Below are positions 49,934-57,483 of a stretch of 64,000 nt of DNA, one piece after another; positions within the stretch are counted from its first letter, which is position 1; every line of letters starts with the position of its first letter. Position numbers and translations under genes: made by a program. This DNA is from Paenarthrobacter aurescens TC1 (GTDB taxonomy: Bacteria; Actinomycetota; Actinomycetes; Actinomycetales; Micrococcaceae). The stretch is from the NCBI GenBank assembly GCA_000014925.1, contig CP000474.1, forward strand, positions 3,224,001 to 3,288,000, written 5' to 3'. The notes under the pieces are model-generated. The model was not told the origin of the DNA. It did not search any database and saw only the letters and a list, made by a program, of their open reading frames with translations.

Positions 49934-50938
49934 CTAACCCGCTGTTCCGTTGCTACTTGGCCTCGGGACAGCGGGTTTTCCACGATAATAGGGCCTCCGC
50001 TCCAACGCCGCTTTTAGCTTCCGTTCCACTTCCCACGGCCTGCTGAGTTGTTGCCAATCAATCCGGACAACTTCCCAGCCAGAGTCCGCAAGGGCCTTTT
50101 CCCGACGACGTTCGTTGAAAAGGACCTCGTCAGTAGGTGCGTAGTCGAAATACTTGGCGCGGCCGTCAAACTCAAGAATCACTCGACGGTCCTCCCAGCC
50201 GAAGTCTCCCCGGTATCGCCCGAGCGGGGTTTCCACCTCGAGTTGAAGGACGGCGTCCCGGATGCCAAGCCTGCTCAGCAGAATCCGTGTCCGGGTCTCC
50301 CCCACCGATTCGGATCTGGCATCCATCGCTTCAAGGACACGGCGCACTCGTCGAACACCCCGCGTGATGCGGCCGCTGTCCACATAGGTTTGAAGCAGCA
50401 GCTGATTCGCACCGCGGCGGAGCGCTTGATCTGCGATAACCACAGCCCTTTCCAAGTCCATGGTCCGGGCACAATCAACGACAGTACGCTCCAGACTGGT
50501 GACACGTACGGGCCGGGGCCACGACGCCTGTAACTCAACCATTTCCGACGGCTCCAAATGGCCGCCGTGGGCTGTGACGTCCTCACCAGAGCTTGCCTGG
50601 GCAGGTGAAAACGGCACGGTGACGTGAACCGTGGAACCCGCACCCCACGGAGAGCACCCATGCAGCCGGGCGGCACTTGCATGACTGTAGACGCTTCTGC
50701 GGCCCACATTGGAATGATGTGCCTGTATCCGCAGCAGGTCTTGCTCCCACGGTTTCTGTGTTCGCCAATCCAGTGTCCGAATGTAGGCACCACGCCGGAG
50801 CCTGATCAGCATTCCGGAGCGTACGCCCAGGGTCAAAACCCGGTCACTCAGCCCTCTCAATGCGAGATCCGTGGTGGTGGCAATGACGGCGTCCGGCCAA
50901 TGGCTGGCGATCAATACATCTAGTTTTTTGCGTTGCAT
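49934..50938 (-). CDS. AbiEi-like wing plus DUF559 nuclease-fold protein
   Basis: 334 aa. The N-terminal half resembles AbiEi-type regulators (LRGLSDRVLTLGVRSGMLIR, LRRGAYIR, SVYSHASAARLHG, VTSLERTVVDCARTM). The C-terminal 100 residues form a DUF559/Vsr-like PD-(D/E)XK fold: YRGDFGWEDRRVILEFDGRA, then RREKALADSGWEVVRIDWQQ. ATG at 50938 is chosen because the longer frame to 51037 crosses a palindrome that looks non-coding. No adjacent AbiEii-like toxin was found, so an orphan defence or regulator gene is the cautious reading. Confidence 0.75.
   Translation of the reverse strand: MQRKKLDVLIASHWPDAVIATTTDLALRGLSDRVLTLGVRSGMLIRLRRGAYIRTLDWRTQKPWEQDLLRIQAHHSNVGRRSVYSHASAARLHGCSPWGAGSTVHVTVPFSPAQASSGEDVTAHGGHLEPSEMVELQASWPRPVRVTSLERTVVDCARTMDLERAVVIADQALRRGANQLLLQTYVDSGRITRGVRRVRRVLEAMDARSESVGETRTRILLSRLGIRDAVLQLEVETPLGRYRGDFGWEDRRVILEFDGRAKYFDYAPTDEVLFNERRREKALADSGWEVVRIDWQQLSRPWEVERKLKAALERRPYYRGKPAVPRPSSNGTAG
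49936..49979 (+). terminator. asd terminator
   Basis: A 13-bp stem AACCCGCTGTTCC with GGGACAGCGGGTT (one G-U in plus RNA), 16-base loop, then TTTTC. It overlaps the 3' end of the convergent AbiEi-DUF559 gene. Confidence 0.75.
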
Positions 50939-51012
50939 CGGCCCATCGTGTGTCCGGGGCGGGCTGTGAAACGAGCTGCCGGGCATCATATGTGGACAAA
51001 CTCGTTGTGCTG

Positions 51013-51048
51013 CCGCAATTACGTTACTGGCCAGCAACGTAATTGCGG
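51013..51048. repeat. 36-bp near-perfect palindrome
   Basis: CCGCAATTACGTTACTGG is followed at once by CCAGCAACGTAATTGCGG; the 18-bp halves differ at one position. It lies between two minus-strand genes. It could be an operator for the downstream gene or a dispersed palindromic element. Confidence 0.8.
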
Positions 51049-51076
51049 GCCGCCAACGCGTTCGTGAGGCTCCAAC

Positions 51077-52207
51077 TCAGCCTGCCATGAACTTCAGGTA
51101 GGCCCGTCCCTGAGCTTGGAACGAGCGCTCAGCGGCCGGACCCAACCACCCCGCGAACGGCTCCGGAGCGACGCCTATGGTCTTGCCGCTCACGGTCCTG
51201 GCCCACGTTCCCACCACTTCTCCGCCGGACACCATGATCCGTTTGAACACTCCGTTCTTGCCCGGCACCACCAACTCCGCGTGCTCCGGAGCCAGCACGA
51301 GGCTCCTGTCCTGGTATCCGAGAAGGAATTCGTCGAAACCCGGGAGCGCCAGCAACGAGCGCGAGCCGGGGACGCCGTCGTCGAGCATTGCTGCCGTGTC
51401 CGGCGAGAGCCAATAGGCGGTGCCTCCGAACTGCATTTCAACCAGGCGGTCCTGTACCTCCTTGAGGGCGGCACGCGCCTCTGTAAGGGGCACCTGGCTC
51501 CACCACGAAAAATCCTTGATGGTGGCAGGGCCGTGGCTCAGGACGTAGCGAAAGAGAAGCTCGGCGATGCCTTCCTCACGTCCCAGTTCCCTCGAGTTCG
51601 GAATCCACTCGCCGAACGGCACGAACAGTTGCTGCACACCCACTTTGCCGTTGGACCCCGCCATCGGTCCTTGGACCAACCAGGCGCGCTGGCAAAGGCT
51701 GCCCAAAAGGTGGATCCCCCGCTGTGCCTTGGTGATTTGGCCGGCTTCCTCGAACGCCTGGAACAGCTGCTCCCTGCTTGCTCCTGGCGCCCCCTCCGCT
51801 TTGAGGACCTCGGCGGTTTTGAAAGCTATGTCCCGGCAATGACTGATGTCGTCGGGCGTGATGTTGAGTTCGCGGTGTCGGCCCGCCGTCGAATTCATCA
51901 ATCGGTCACTCGTGATGCCCAGGATCCAGCGAAGATCTTCAGGCGCGAGCAAATGCAGCGTCCCGCGCATGGGCCATGAGCGGACCACCGTCCCGGCGTC
52001 AAGGGCGGCCCTGACGTCCGATGCAGCCGTGCCTGGAACGCGCTGCCCAACCGCCCACAAGGCTGAGCCAAGATCCTGCGCCTGCATGGCTGTCATCCAC
52101 CGGACCGCCTCCGGAACTCCAGGAAAGCCGTCGCCCAACAGGCCTTGGCTGGCGAGCCGCATTCGGCCCAAGACGCGCGGAGCGGGGTTCGTTCTCTCGG
52201 CAGGCAT
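51077..52207 (-). CDS. Winged-helix (HTH_42/DUF1006) DNA-binding protein
   Basis: 376 aa. The family includes AlkZ/YcaQ DNA glycosylases. MTAMQAQDLGSALWAVGQRV contains a QAQ that matches the QxQ catalytic motif of AlkZ; SWPMRGTLHLLAPEDLRWIL is the most conserved block, and GFDEFLLGYQDRS is typical of the C-terminal part. The exact activity (glycosylase or binding only) is inferred. TACGAT stands 5 nt upstream of the ATG. Confidence 0.82.
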   Translation of the reverse strand: MPAERTNPAPRVLGRMRLASQGLLGDGFPGVPEAVRWMTAMQAQDLGSALWAVGQRVPGTAASDVRAALDAGTVVRSWPMRGTLHLLAPEDLRWILGITSDRLMNSTAGRHRELNITPDDISHCRDIAFKTAEVLKAEGAPGASREQLFQAFEEAGQITKAQRGIHLLGSLCQRAWLVQGPMAGSNGKVGVQQLFVPFGEWIPNSRELGREEGIAELLFRYVLSHGPATIKDFSWWSQVPLTEARAALKEVQDRLVEMQFGGTAYWLSPDTAAMLDDGVPGSRSLLALPGFDEFLLGYQDRSLVLAPEHAELVVPGKNGVFKRIMVSGGEVVGTWARTVSGKTIGVAPEPFAGWLGPAAERSFQAQGRAYLKFMAG

Positions 52208-52212
52208 GCTTT

Positions 52213-52218
52213 ATCGTA
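52213..52218 (-). promoter_or_regulatory. Near-leaderless -10 box of the HTH_42 gene
   Basis: TACGAT (minus strand) ends 5 nt before ATG at 52207, one base shorter than the other nine cases. Confidence 0.4.
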
Positions 52219-52280
52219 AAAGGACCAGCGAGCACAGGGAACCTTGCCGAGCCTCCCAGCCGTCACCCAGCAGCAGATCC

Positions 52281-52286
52281 TAGGAT
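52281..52286 (+). promoter_or_regulatory. Leaderless -10 box of the four-helix membrane gene
   Basis: TAGGAT with spacer GGATTC to ATG at 52293; no Shine-Dalgarno sequence at normal distance. Confidence 0.55.
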
Positions 52287-52292
52287 GGATTC

Positions 52293-52772
52293 ATGCTTTT
52301 TGGTGATCTTGCTCCGTTTGTGCGGCCGATGAGCCGGTGGTTGGCTACCACCGGTTGGTTCTGCACGCTCGTCGGGCTGGGCGCAGGGCTGATCGTGGCT
52401 GTGGGGACGGGCGTCAGCTTGTCCCCTTCAATGCAAGCCATCCAGACAGTCAGCTTGGTGGCAACTGCGGCGGCCGCGCTGCTCATCGGAACCGCTGCCG
52501 CCACCCAGCCAGTAGCCGATCGCGACGACGACGCGCCCGAACCTTGGTTTTATCCGGCAGCTGCAGCACAGGTCCGCAGCTTCCTGCTCGGAGCGATCGT
52601 CCTGCTCCTGGGTTTTGTCGGCTTCGCCACTGCCGGCCTGTTCATGCCCAGCGGGCCGTCGCCGCAGAGTATCGCGTTCAGCCAGATCTTCTTGTTGGGA
52701 TCGGTCAGCTGCGGGCTTACGTTCCTGCTGCTCAACAAGGTGTTGCCGATCGCCGAGCGCCGCACACGCTGA
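52293..52772 (+). CDS. Four-helix integral membrane protein
   Basis: 159 aa. Hydrophobic helices at about 18-40, 52-70, 94-115 and 125-148 (TTGWFCTLVGLGAGLIVAVG, VSLVATAAAALLIGTAAA, LLGAIVLLLGFVGFATAGLF, FLLGSVSCGLTFLLLNKVL). Loop RDDDAPEPW is acidic; the C-terminus is basic. No family recognised. Divergent from the HTH_42 gene. Confidence 0.75.
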   Translation: MLFGDLAPFVRPMSRWLATTGWFCTLVGLGAGLIVAVGTGVSLSPSMQAIQTVSLVATAAAALLIGTAAATQPVADRDDDAPEPWFYPAAAAQVRSFLLGAIVLLLGFVGFATAGLFMPSGPSPQSIAFSQIFLLGSVSCGLTFLLLNKVLPIAERRTR

Positions 52773-52784
52773 GTTGGGTCCCTT

Positions 52785-52850
52785 CGCCGAGGGGCGACGT
52801 CTCGGCCGTATCGCACGCCCAAAGTCCCGAGAGCTAACCCCTCGCGAACC
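52785..52850 (+). repeat. Dispersed ~66-bp element, copy A
   Basis: GAGGGGCGACGTCTCGG at one end and GAGAGCTAACCCCTCGCGAA at the other; the ends can pair as GAGGGG/CCCCTC. It lies between the membrane gene (+) and murB (-). Copy B, inverted, is at 56487-56554. Confidence 0.8.
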
Positions 52851-52867
52851 GGTGAAAGCCAAGCCCG

Positions 52868-53935
52868 CTAGAGGCTGACGCCAATCAGCAATGGTTCCGG
52901 GTGCAGTTCAATGCCAAAACGTTCGACGACGCCGGAACGCACCTCACGCGCGATGGCCACCATGTCGGCGGCGGAAGCTGAACCCCTGTTGGTGATTGCC
53001 AGGGTGTGCTTGGTGGACAGGGAAGCCCGTCCGCCGGAGACACTGGATTCCTCGAGCCCGAAGCCCTTACCGAATCCAGCCTGATCGATCAGCCAGGCAG
53101 CGGACAATTTCACCAGGCCGTCGTCACCAGCGGGATACTTGGGCGCGTTCTCCGGCAAAACCGACGCACGCTCCGCAGGCACGATCGGGTTGGTGAAGAA
53201 CGAACCCGTGGAATAGGTGTCGCGGTCTTCTGAGTCCAGGACCATGCCCTTGGACGCGCGGAGCCGGAGGACTTCCCGCCGCACATCGTTGGAGTACGCC
53301 CGCTTGCCGGCCTCTACGCCCAGCACGCGGGCCAGCTCACCGTACCTGATGGGGGCACTCATTCGTCCCAGCGGCAACTGGAACTCCACGGTCAGCACAA
53401 CGTAGCGGGGCGATCCCTCGACGGTGGTCTGCTTCAAGATGGAGTCGCGGTATCCGAACTTGAGCTCGGAGTTGGTGAATGTCTGCACTGCGTTGCGTTC
53501 GCGGTCCCATGTGCGGACAGCGGCAATGGTTTGTGAAACATCTGCTCCGTACGCTCCGACGTTCTGCACGGGGGTGGCTCCGGTGGCTCCCGGAATTCCG
53601 GACAGTGCTTCCAGTCCGGACCAGGCGTGCAGCACGGAGTGTTCTACCAGGGCGTCCCAGTTGTGGCCTGCCTGCACTACCACTGACACGCCTCCGCAGC
53701 TGTCTTCGGAGTTCACGGTGAACCCCTCGGAGGCGATCTTCAGGACGGTACCGGGGTAGCCGTCGTCGGAGATCAGCAGGTTGGACCCACCGCCGATGAT
53801 CAGGAGTTTTTCGCCTGCAGCGTCAGCCGACCGGACGGCGTCGATAATCTCCGCTTCGGTGCGGGCCTCAACATAGTTGCCCGCGGGGCCGCCAACGGCA
53901 GCGGTGGTCAGTTCGGAAAGCAGCGTTTGGGTCAC
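52868..53935 (-). CDS. murB: UDP-N-acetylmuramate dehydrogenase
   Basis: 355 aa. It reduces UDP-GlcNAc-enolpyruvate with NADPH, using FAD, in peptidoglycan synthesis. The FAD domain has LLIIGGGSNLLISDDGYPGT; GLEALSGIPGATGATPVQNV and GAYGADVSQTIAAV follow; TGSFFTNPIVPAE holds the catalytic serine region, and GLEESSVSGGRASLSTKHTL the C-terminal part. GTG at 53935 is chosen because TAGGCT is 6 nt before it. It lies 10 bp downstream of the MFS gene. Confidence 0.93.
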   Translation of the reverse strand: MTQTLLSELTTAAVGGPAGNYVEARTEAEIIDAVRSADAAGEKLLIIGGGSNLLISDDGYPGTVLKIASEGFTVNSEDSCGGVSVVVQAGHNWDALVEHSVLHAWSGLEALSGIPGATGATPVQNVGAYGADVSQTIAAVRTWDRERNAVQTFTNSELKFGYRDSILKQTTVEGSPRYVVLTVEFQLPLGRMSAPIRYGELARVLGVEAGKRAYSNDVRREVLRLRASKGMVLDSEDRDTYSTGSFFTNPIVPAERASVLPENAPKYPAGDDGLVKLSAAWLIDQAGFGKGFGLEESSVSGGRASLSTKHTLAITNRGSASAADMVAIAREVRSGVVERFGIELHPEPLLIGVSL

Positions 53936-53941
53936 CAATCA

Positions 53942-53947
53942 AGCCTA
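53942..53947 (-). promoter_or_regulatory. Leaderless -10 box of murB
   Basis: TAGGCT (minus strand), spacer TGATTG, then GTG at 53935. It overlaps the stop codon region of the upstream MFS gene. Confidence 0.55.
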
Positions 53948-55288
53948 ACGGGCTTCGTTGGGCTGCGCGGACTTCCCCGTCTTTTGGCCGGCCAGGGGTG
54001 CCAGGAAGAAGCTGACCACCAGCAGCACCAAGGGCGCCAGCAGCGAATGCAGGATGCCAAAATGTTCAGCCAGCAGCCCCAGGAGCGGAGGACCACACAA
54101 GAAAGCACCGTAGCCGATGGTGGATACCACGGACACCCGGGCCGCAGCGTGAACGGGATCATCGGCAGCCGCGGACATCCCCACGGGGAACCCGAGTGAG
54201 GCACCCAGGCCCCATACGGCCAACGCCACGAACGCGAGCCACGGGACCGGAGAAAATACGAAAAGCGAAAGACCCACGACGGCGGTAGCCGAGCACCAGC
54301 GCATCACCACCACACGCCCAAAACGATCCAAGATGACAGTCCCGGTGAAGCGGCCGATGGTCATGAACGTGACGAAGAGTCCGTAGCCGACAGCGCCCGC
54401 CGCGTCAGACTGCCCATAGCCGTCGGCCAGAGCCAGAGCAACCCAGTCCCCGGCGGCTCCTTCGGCCAAGGCCAAGCCGAGGACAAGAACTCCAATGAGC
54501 AAAGTCCGGCGGTCACGCCAGGCAAGGGCAACCAGCCGCTTGTTGTCCAGCGGAGCTGTGGCCTCGCTGGCGTCTCGCTGGGCTGATTCGGAGGTGATGA
54601 TCGGCAGCGGCCCGGTGGAGGGATCCTGGAAGGTATCCGTTTGTACGGGCCGGTAAGTTTGCGTGGCTGCAGCGGTCTTTTCCGCGCGGAACCAGAAACC
54701 AGCGGTGACAACCGAAGTAGTCACTACAACGCCCGAGATCAGGAAATGCCAGAACACGGGCATGTGGATGGCGGCTGCCCAGGCGCCGAAGCCTGCAGCG
54801 GCCACCGTTCCGAGGCTGAACGCGCCGTGCAGGTGCGGCATGATGTGCCGCTCCAACTCGCGTTCCAGCGACGCCCCTTCCACATTGGACGCAGTGTTCC
54901 AGCTGGCGGTGCCCAAGCCAAGGACTACCAAGCCTGCTGCCACCACCAGTGAATTGGCTGCAATCGAGGTGCCAACACCCACGGTGACAAGACCCGCACC
55001 CACCATGCAACTGCCGATCCTCGTGGTCAGTTTGGGACCGAGCCTTAGCACAATCAGCCCCGAGGCTGAGATCGAGATGAACGACGCCACCGTCATGCAC
55101 ATGAGCAAGAGGCCGATGCCGCCCGGAGTGAGATCCAGTCCGTCGCGGATGGCGGGCAGGCGCGATACCCAGGTTGCGAACGCGATGCCACTGGCTGCGT
55201 AGGAGGCAAGAACAGCGGCGCGCCACCGCGACATTTCTGTCGGTGTGGCGCACGGTTTGCTGCTATGAGTGGTGTTCGGGCGGTTCAA
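53945..55288 (-). CDS. MFS transporter, 12 TM (YbjJ-like)
   Basis: 447 aa. AAVLASYAASGIAFATWVSR with LPAIRDGLDLTPGGIGLLL is the first helix and loop; about 12 helices follow with a charged central loop (about 205-245). The start is TTG at 55288 with GAAGG before it, overlapping the MaoC stop (TTGA). Substrate unknown; its place between dehydratase genes and murB is likely inherited operon order. Confidence 0.83.
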   Translation of the reverse strand: MNRPNTTHSSKPCATPTEMSRWRAAVLASYAASGIAFATWVSRLPAIRDGLDLTPGGIGLLLMCMTVASFISISASGLIVLRLGPKLTTRIGSCMVGAGLVTVGVGTSIAANSLVVAAGLVVLGLGTASWNTASNVEGASLERELERHIMPHLHGAFSLGTVAAAGFGAWAAAIHMPVFWHFLISGVVVTTSVVTAGFWFRAEKTAAATQTYRPVQTDTFQDPSTGPLPIITSESAQRDASEATAPLDNKRLVALAWRDRRTLLIGVLVLGLALAEGAAGDWVALALADGYGQSDAAGAVGYGLFVTFMTIGRFTGTVILDRFGRVVVMRWCSATAVVGLSLFVFSPVPWLAFVALAVWGLGASLGFPVGMSAAADDPVHAAARVSVVSTIGYGAFLCGPPLLGLLAEHFGILHSLLAPLVLLVVSFFLAPLAGQKTGKSAQPNEAR

Positions 55289-55722
55289 GAGACCTTCACA
55301 ACCGCCTGCGACTTCATGAGGACCTTCTGTCCGGCCGCAACGACGGTGAGGTCGATGCGAGCTGTGCGAGCATCGTCGTCGAGCGCTCCCACCACACCGG
55401 TGACGTCGATGACCGCGCCTGCCTGATCGGTGCCGGTGGTATCCGTGACGAGGACGGGTTTGGTGAAGCGGGTCTGGTAGTCGACGACGGCGGCGGGGTC
55501 GCCTGCCCAGTCGCTCACCAACTGCACTGCGGCACCCATGGTGAACATGCCGTGGGCGATGACGCCCGGAAGCTCCACGGAGGTTGCGAACGATTCGTTC
55601 CAGTGGATCGGGTTGAAGTCGCCCGAAGCTCCTGCGTACTTGACCAGATCCTGGCGGGTGACGTCGATGCTCCGGGTGCCGATTTCCTGGCCGACCGTCA
55701 GTTCTTCGAATGTAGGGCTCAT
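55285..55722 (-). CDS. MaoC-family hydratase, hot-dog fold
   Basis: 145 aa. The hydratase motif is YAGASGDFNPIHWNESFA with the catalytic Asp and His; GVIAHGMFTMGAAVQLVSDW is the central helix region. It probably acts as a heterodimer with the next upstream gene, as in HadAB-type 3-hydroxyacyl dehydratases. Coupled by a 4-base overlap to the MFS gene. Confidence 0.88.
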   Translation of the reverse strand: MSPTFEELTVGQEIGTRSIDVTRQDLVKYAGASGDFNPIHWNESFATSVELPGVIAHGMFTMGAAVQLVSDWAGDPAAVVDYQTRFTKPVLVTDTTGTDQAGAVIDVTGVVGALDDDARTARIDLTVVAAGQKVLMKSQAVVKVS

Positions 55723-55724
55723 GG

Positions 55725-56174
55725 TTACTGTCCCTCTCCGCGGACCAGGATGGACGACGTTGTAGTGGCGACCTTTTCGCCCGCCTCGGTGGAAATCTCG
55801 GAACGTGTAGTGATCATGGCTCCCCCGCCCATGGCCCGGACGCCGTCAACGTGCAGTTCTGCCACAAGGCGGTCGCCGGCGACGATCGGCCGGTGGTGCG
55901 TGAACCTCTGGTCGGCGTGGACCACCCGGGAGAAGTCGATGCCCGACTCCGGGTCCTGGACCAATTGGGCGTCAGCACGCTGGGCGACGATGATGGCAAA
56001 CGTAGGCGGGGCGACGAGGTCGCTGTGGCCCAAGGCCTTGGCAGCCTCAACATCGAAGTGCGCGGGGTTGCTGGCTTTCACGGCCTTGGCGAACTCGCGG
56101 ATCTTTTCTCGGCCGACGTCGTATACCTCTGCGGCAGGGTAGCTTCGGCCCTGCAGGTCCGGATTAATACTCAT
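55725..56174 (-). CDS. FAS1-like dehydratase (UPF0336/HadA-like)
   Basis: 149 aa. VGREKIREFAKAVKASNPAH lies at the N-terminus; LVAPPTFAIIVAQRADAQLV and VVHADQRFTHHRPIVAGDRL form the hot-dog strand-helix. It lacks the D-x-x-H pair, as the non-catalytic partner does. Two bases separate it from the MaoC gene. TAGGGT lies 6 nt before the ATG. Confidence 0.86.
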   Translation of the reverse strand: MSINPDLQGRSYPAAEVYDVGREKIREFAKAVKASNPAHFDVEAAKALGHSDLVAPPTFAIIVAQRADAQLVQDPESGIDFSRVVHADQRFTHHRPIVAGDRLVAELHVDGVRAMGGGAMITTRSEISTEAGEKVATTTSSILVRGEGQ

Positions 56175-56180
56175 GCTCCA

Positions 56181-56186
56181 ACCCTA
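56181..56186 (-). promoter_or_regulatory. Leaderless -10 box of the dehydratase operon
   Basis: TAGGGT (minus strand), spacer TGGAGC, then ATG at 56174. The GGAG in the spacer could also serve as a Shine-Dalgarno sequence, though very close. Confidence 0.5.
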
Positions 56187-56232
56187 TCGGGCCGAGGGAG
56201 CGCGGGTGCAGCGCGCTGCTGAGGTGAAGGAG

Positions 56233-56457
56233 TTACTTCTTGTAGCTTTTGCGGATCTTCTGGCCCCGCACTACGAGCCCTGCAACGTGGAGCAGCAGCC
56301 CGACACCAATGATGGGCAACGAAGCAATGGCCAAGCCTTGGTTACCGGACGTGTTCCCCACAATGGACAGGATGAGTCCGACGGCGATCAGCCCCATGGC
56401 GCTGAAAACCAACGCTTTGTATGACGTGGAGGCGGTGGCCCAAAATTCTTCTAGCAC
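56233..56457 (-). CDS. Small two-helix membrane protein (DUF3188-like)
   Basis: 74 aa from GTG at 56457. Helices ALVFSAMGLIAVGLILSIVG and LAIASLPIIGVGLLLHVAGL, followed by VVRGQKIRKSYKK. The length and two-helix plan suit DUF3188, but this is a recollection-based match. It has the TAGACT-N6-GTG arrangement. Confidence 0.7.
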   Translation of the reverse strand: MLEEFWATASTSYKALVFSAMGLIAVGLILSIVGNTSGNQGLAIASLPIIGVGLLLHVAGLVVRGQKIRKSYKK

Positions 56458-56463
56458 CGTCCA

Positions 56464-56469
56464 AGTCTA
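56464..56469 (-). promoter_or_regulatory. Leaderless -10 box of the small membrane gene
   Basis: TAGACT (minus strand), spacer TGGACG, then GTG at 56457. Confidence 0.58.
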
Positions 56470-56486
56470 CCGGGGCGTGGTTGGTG

Positions 56487-56554
56487 GGTTCGCGAGGGGT
56501 TAGCTCTCGCGGGAAAGGGGCGAACTTACCCCCGAGATGTCGCCCCTCGCGGGG
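56487..56554 (-). repeat. Dispersed ~66-bp element, copy B
   Basis: Reverse complement of copy A (52785-52850): GGTTCGCGAGGGGTTAGCTC at one end, CCCGAGATGTCGCCCCTCGC at the other. The middle differs. It lies between DUF2797 and the small membrane gene. Confidence 0.8.
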
Positions 56555-56560
56555 AAAAGG

Positions 56561-57481
56561 CTAGAAGAGCGAGTCCTGCAGCGCCGGAATTTCCGTGATG
56601 TGGGGGCCGAACTCGATCTTGCGGCCCTTCAACGCGCCCAGGTCAGCCACGAAGCTGCCCTCCACCTCGTTACCCGAAGCGTCCGGCAGGCCCGCCAAGG
56701 CCACCGCCCCGGACAGTGAGTGGATCCGCAAACCGTGCCCGCCGCCGTCGAACGTTGCCGGGTACGGATGGCGGCGCCCGCCTTCGGCACCCGCAACACA
56801 GAGCCGCTCAGCCAAAGCCGGCCGGTCCCACTCTTCCTCCACAACGGCGTAACCAGTCATGGCCAAGCCACCGAGCAACTCGCGCACCCTACCGGCGTGC
56901 TGACGGTTCAACGACAGAAGCTCGACGCCGGCACGCGGCTCCACGAGTCCCGCGGCTTTGGAAGCGGAACGGACCTGCTGGACCAGGCCGAGCTCGCGCG
57001 TCACCATGTCCTCGAGAATGCGAACAACACGGCCGTCTTCGGCATGCGCTACATAGGAGGCGTGCACAGCGCCCTGCTCAGCGAGCCTGTTCCACTTGCG
57101 GGGGGCAGAGGCGGTCCCCACTTTGGTGGCACCGTTCGCGAACGTGGCCACATAGAGCCAGTGCGGTTGCATCAGGTAGGCCCGGAGACCGGTGGGAACG
57201 GACGTGCCCCGGTGGAAATCGTGCATCAGCCGGGAGTCGTCCCGCGCAAAGCAGGCCCCGCACTGCTTTCCACGCTCGGCCGGAGAACCACTACGGCAGG
57301 GAACATGGGTGCGCTCCCCCGGACCGTGAACCTTGGTGTGGCCAAGACACCACAAGCCAGGGATAACGCGCAGGCCCAGGGCTGAGCCCCGGGCCAACGC
57401 AACATCAGTGAACTCCGCGTCCGGTGTGAAAATTCGCAACGAGGGGGACGTAGAGTCCCAAGCGACTCCGTGGACCAGCAT
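56561..57481 (-). CDS. DUF2797 protein with cysteine cluster
   Basis: 306 aa. WCLGHTKVHGPGERTHVPCR and KQCGACFARDDSRLMHDFHR supply four cysteines and histidines for a likely zinc site; HWLYVATFANGATKVGTASA with PRKWNRLAEQGA is the DUF2797 core, which resembles a GIY-YIG-like segment. Function unknown. The ATG at 57481 stands 3 bp after the HpcH stop, so it is probably co-transcribed. Confidence 0.82.
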   Translation of the reverse strand: MLVHGVAWDSTSPSLRIFTPDAEFTDVALARGSALGLRVIPGLWCLGHTKVHGPGERTHVPCRSGSPAERGKQCGACFARDDSRLMHDFHRGTSVPTGLRAYLMQPHWLYVATFANGATKVGTASAPRKWNRLAEQGAVHASYVAHAEDGRVVRILEDMVTRELGLVQQVRSASKAAGLVEPRAGVELLSLNRQHAGRVRELLGGLAMTGYAVVEEEWDRPALAERLCVAGAEGGRRHPYPATFDGGGHGLRIHSLSGAVALAGLPDASGNEVEGSFVADLGALKGRKIEFGPHITEIPALQDSLF

Positions 57482-57483
57482 GC

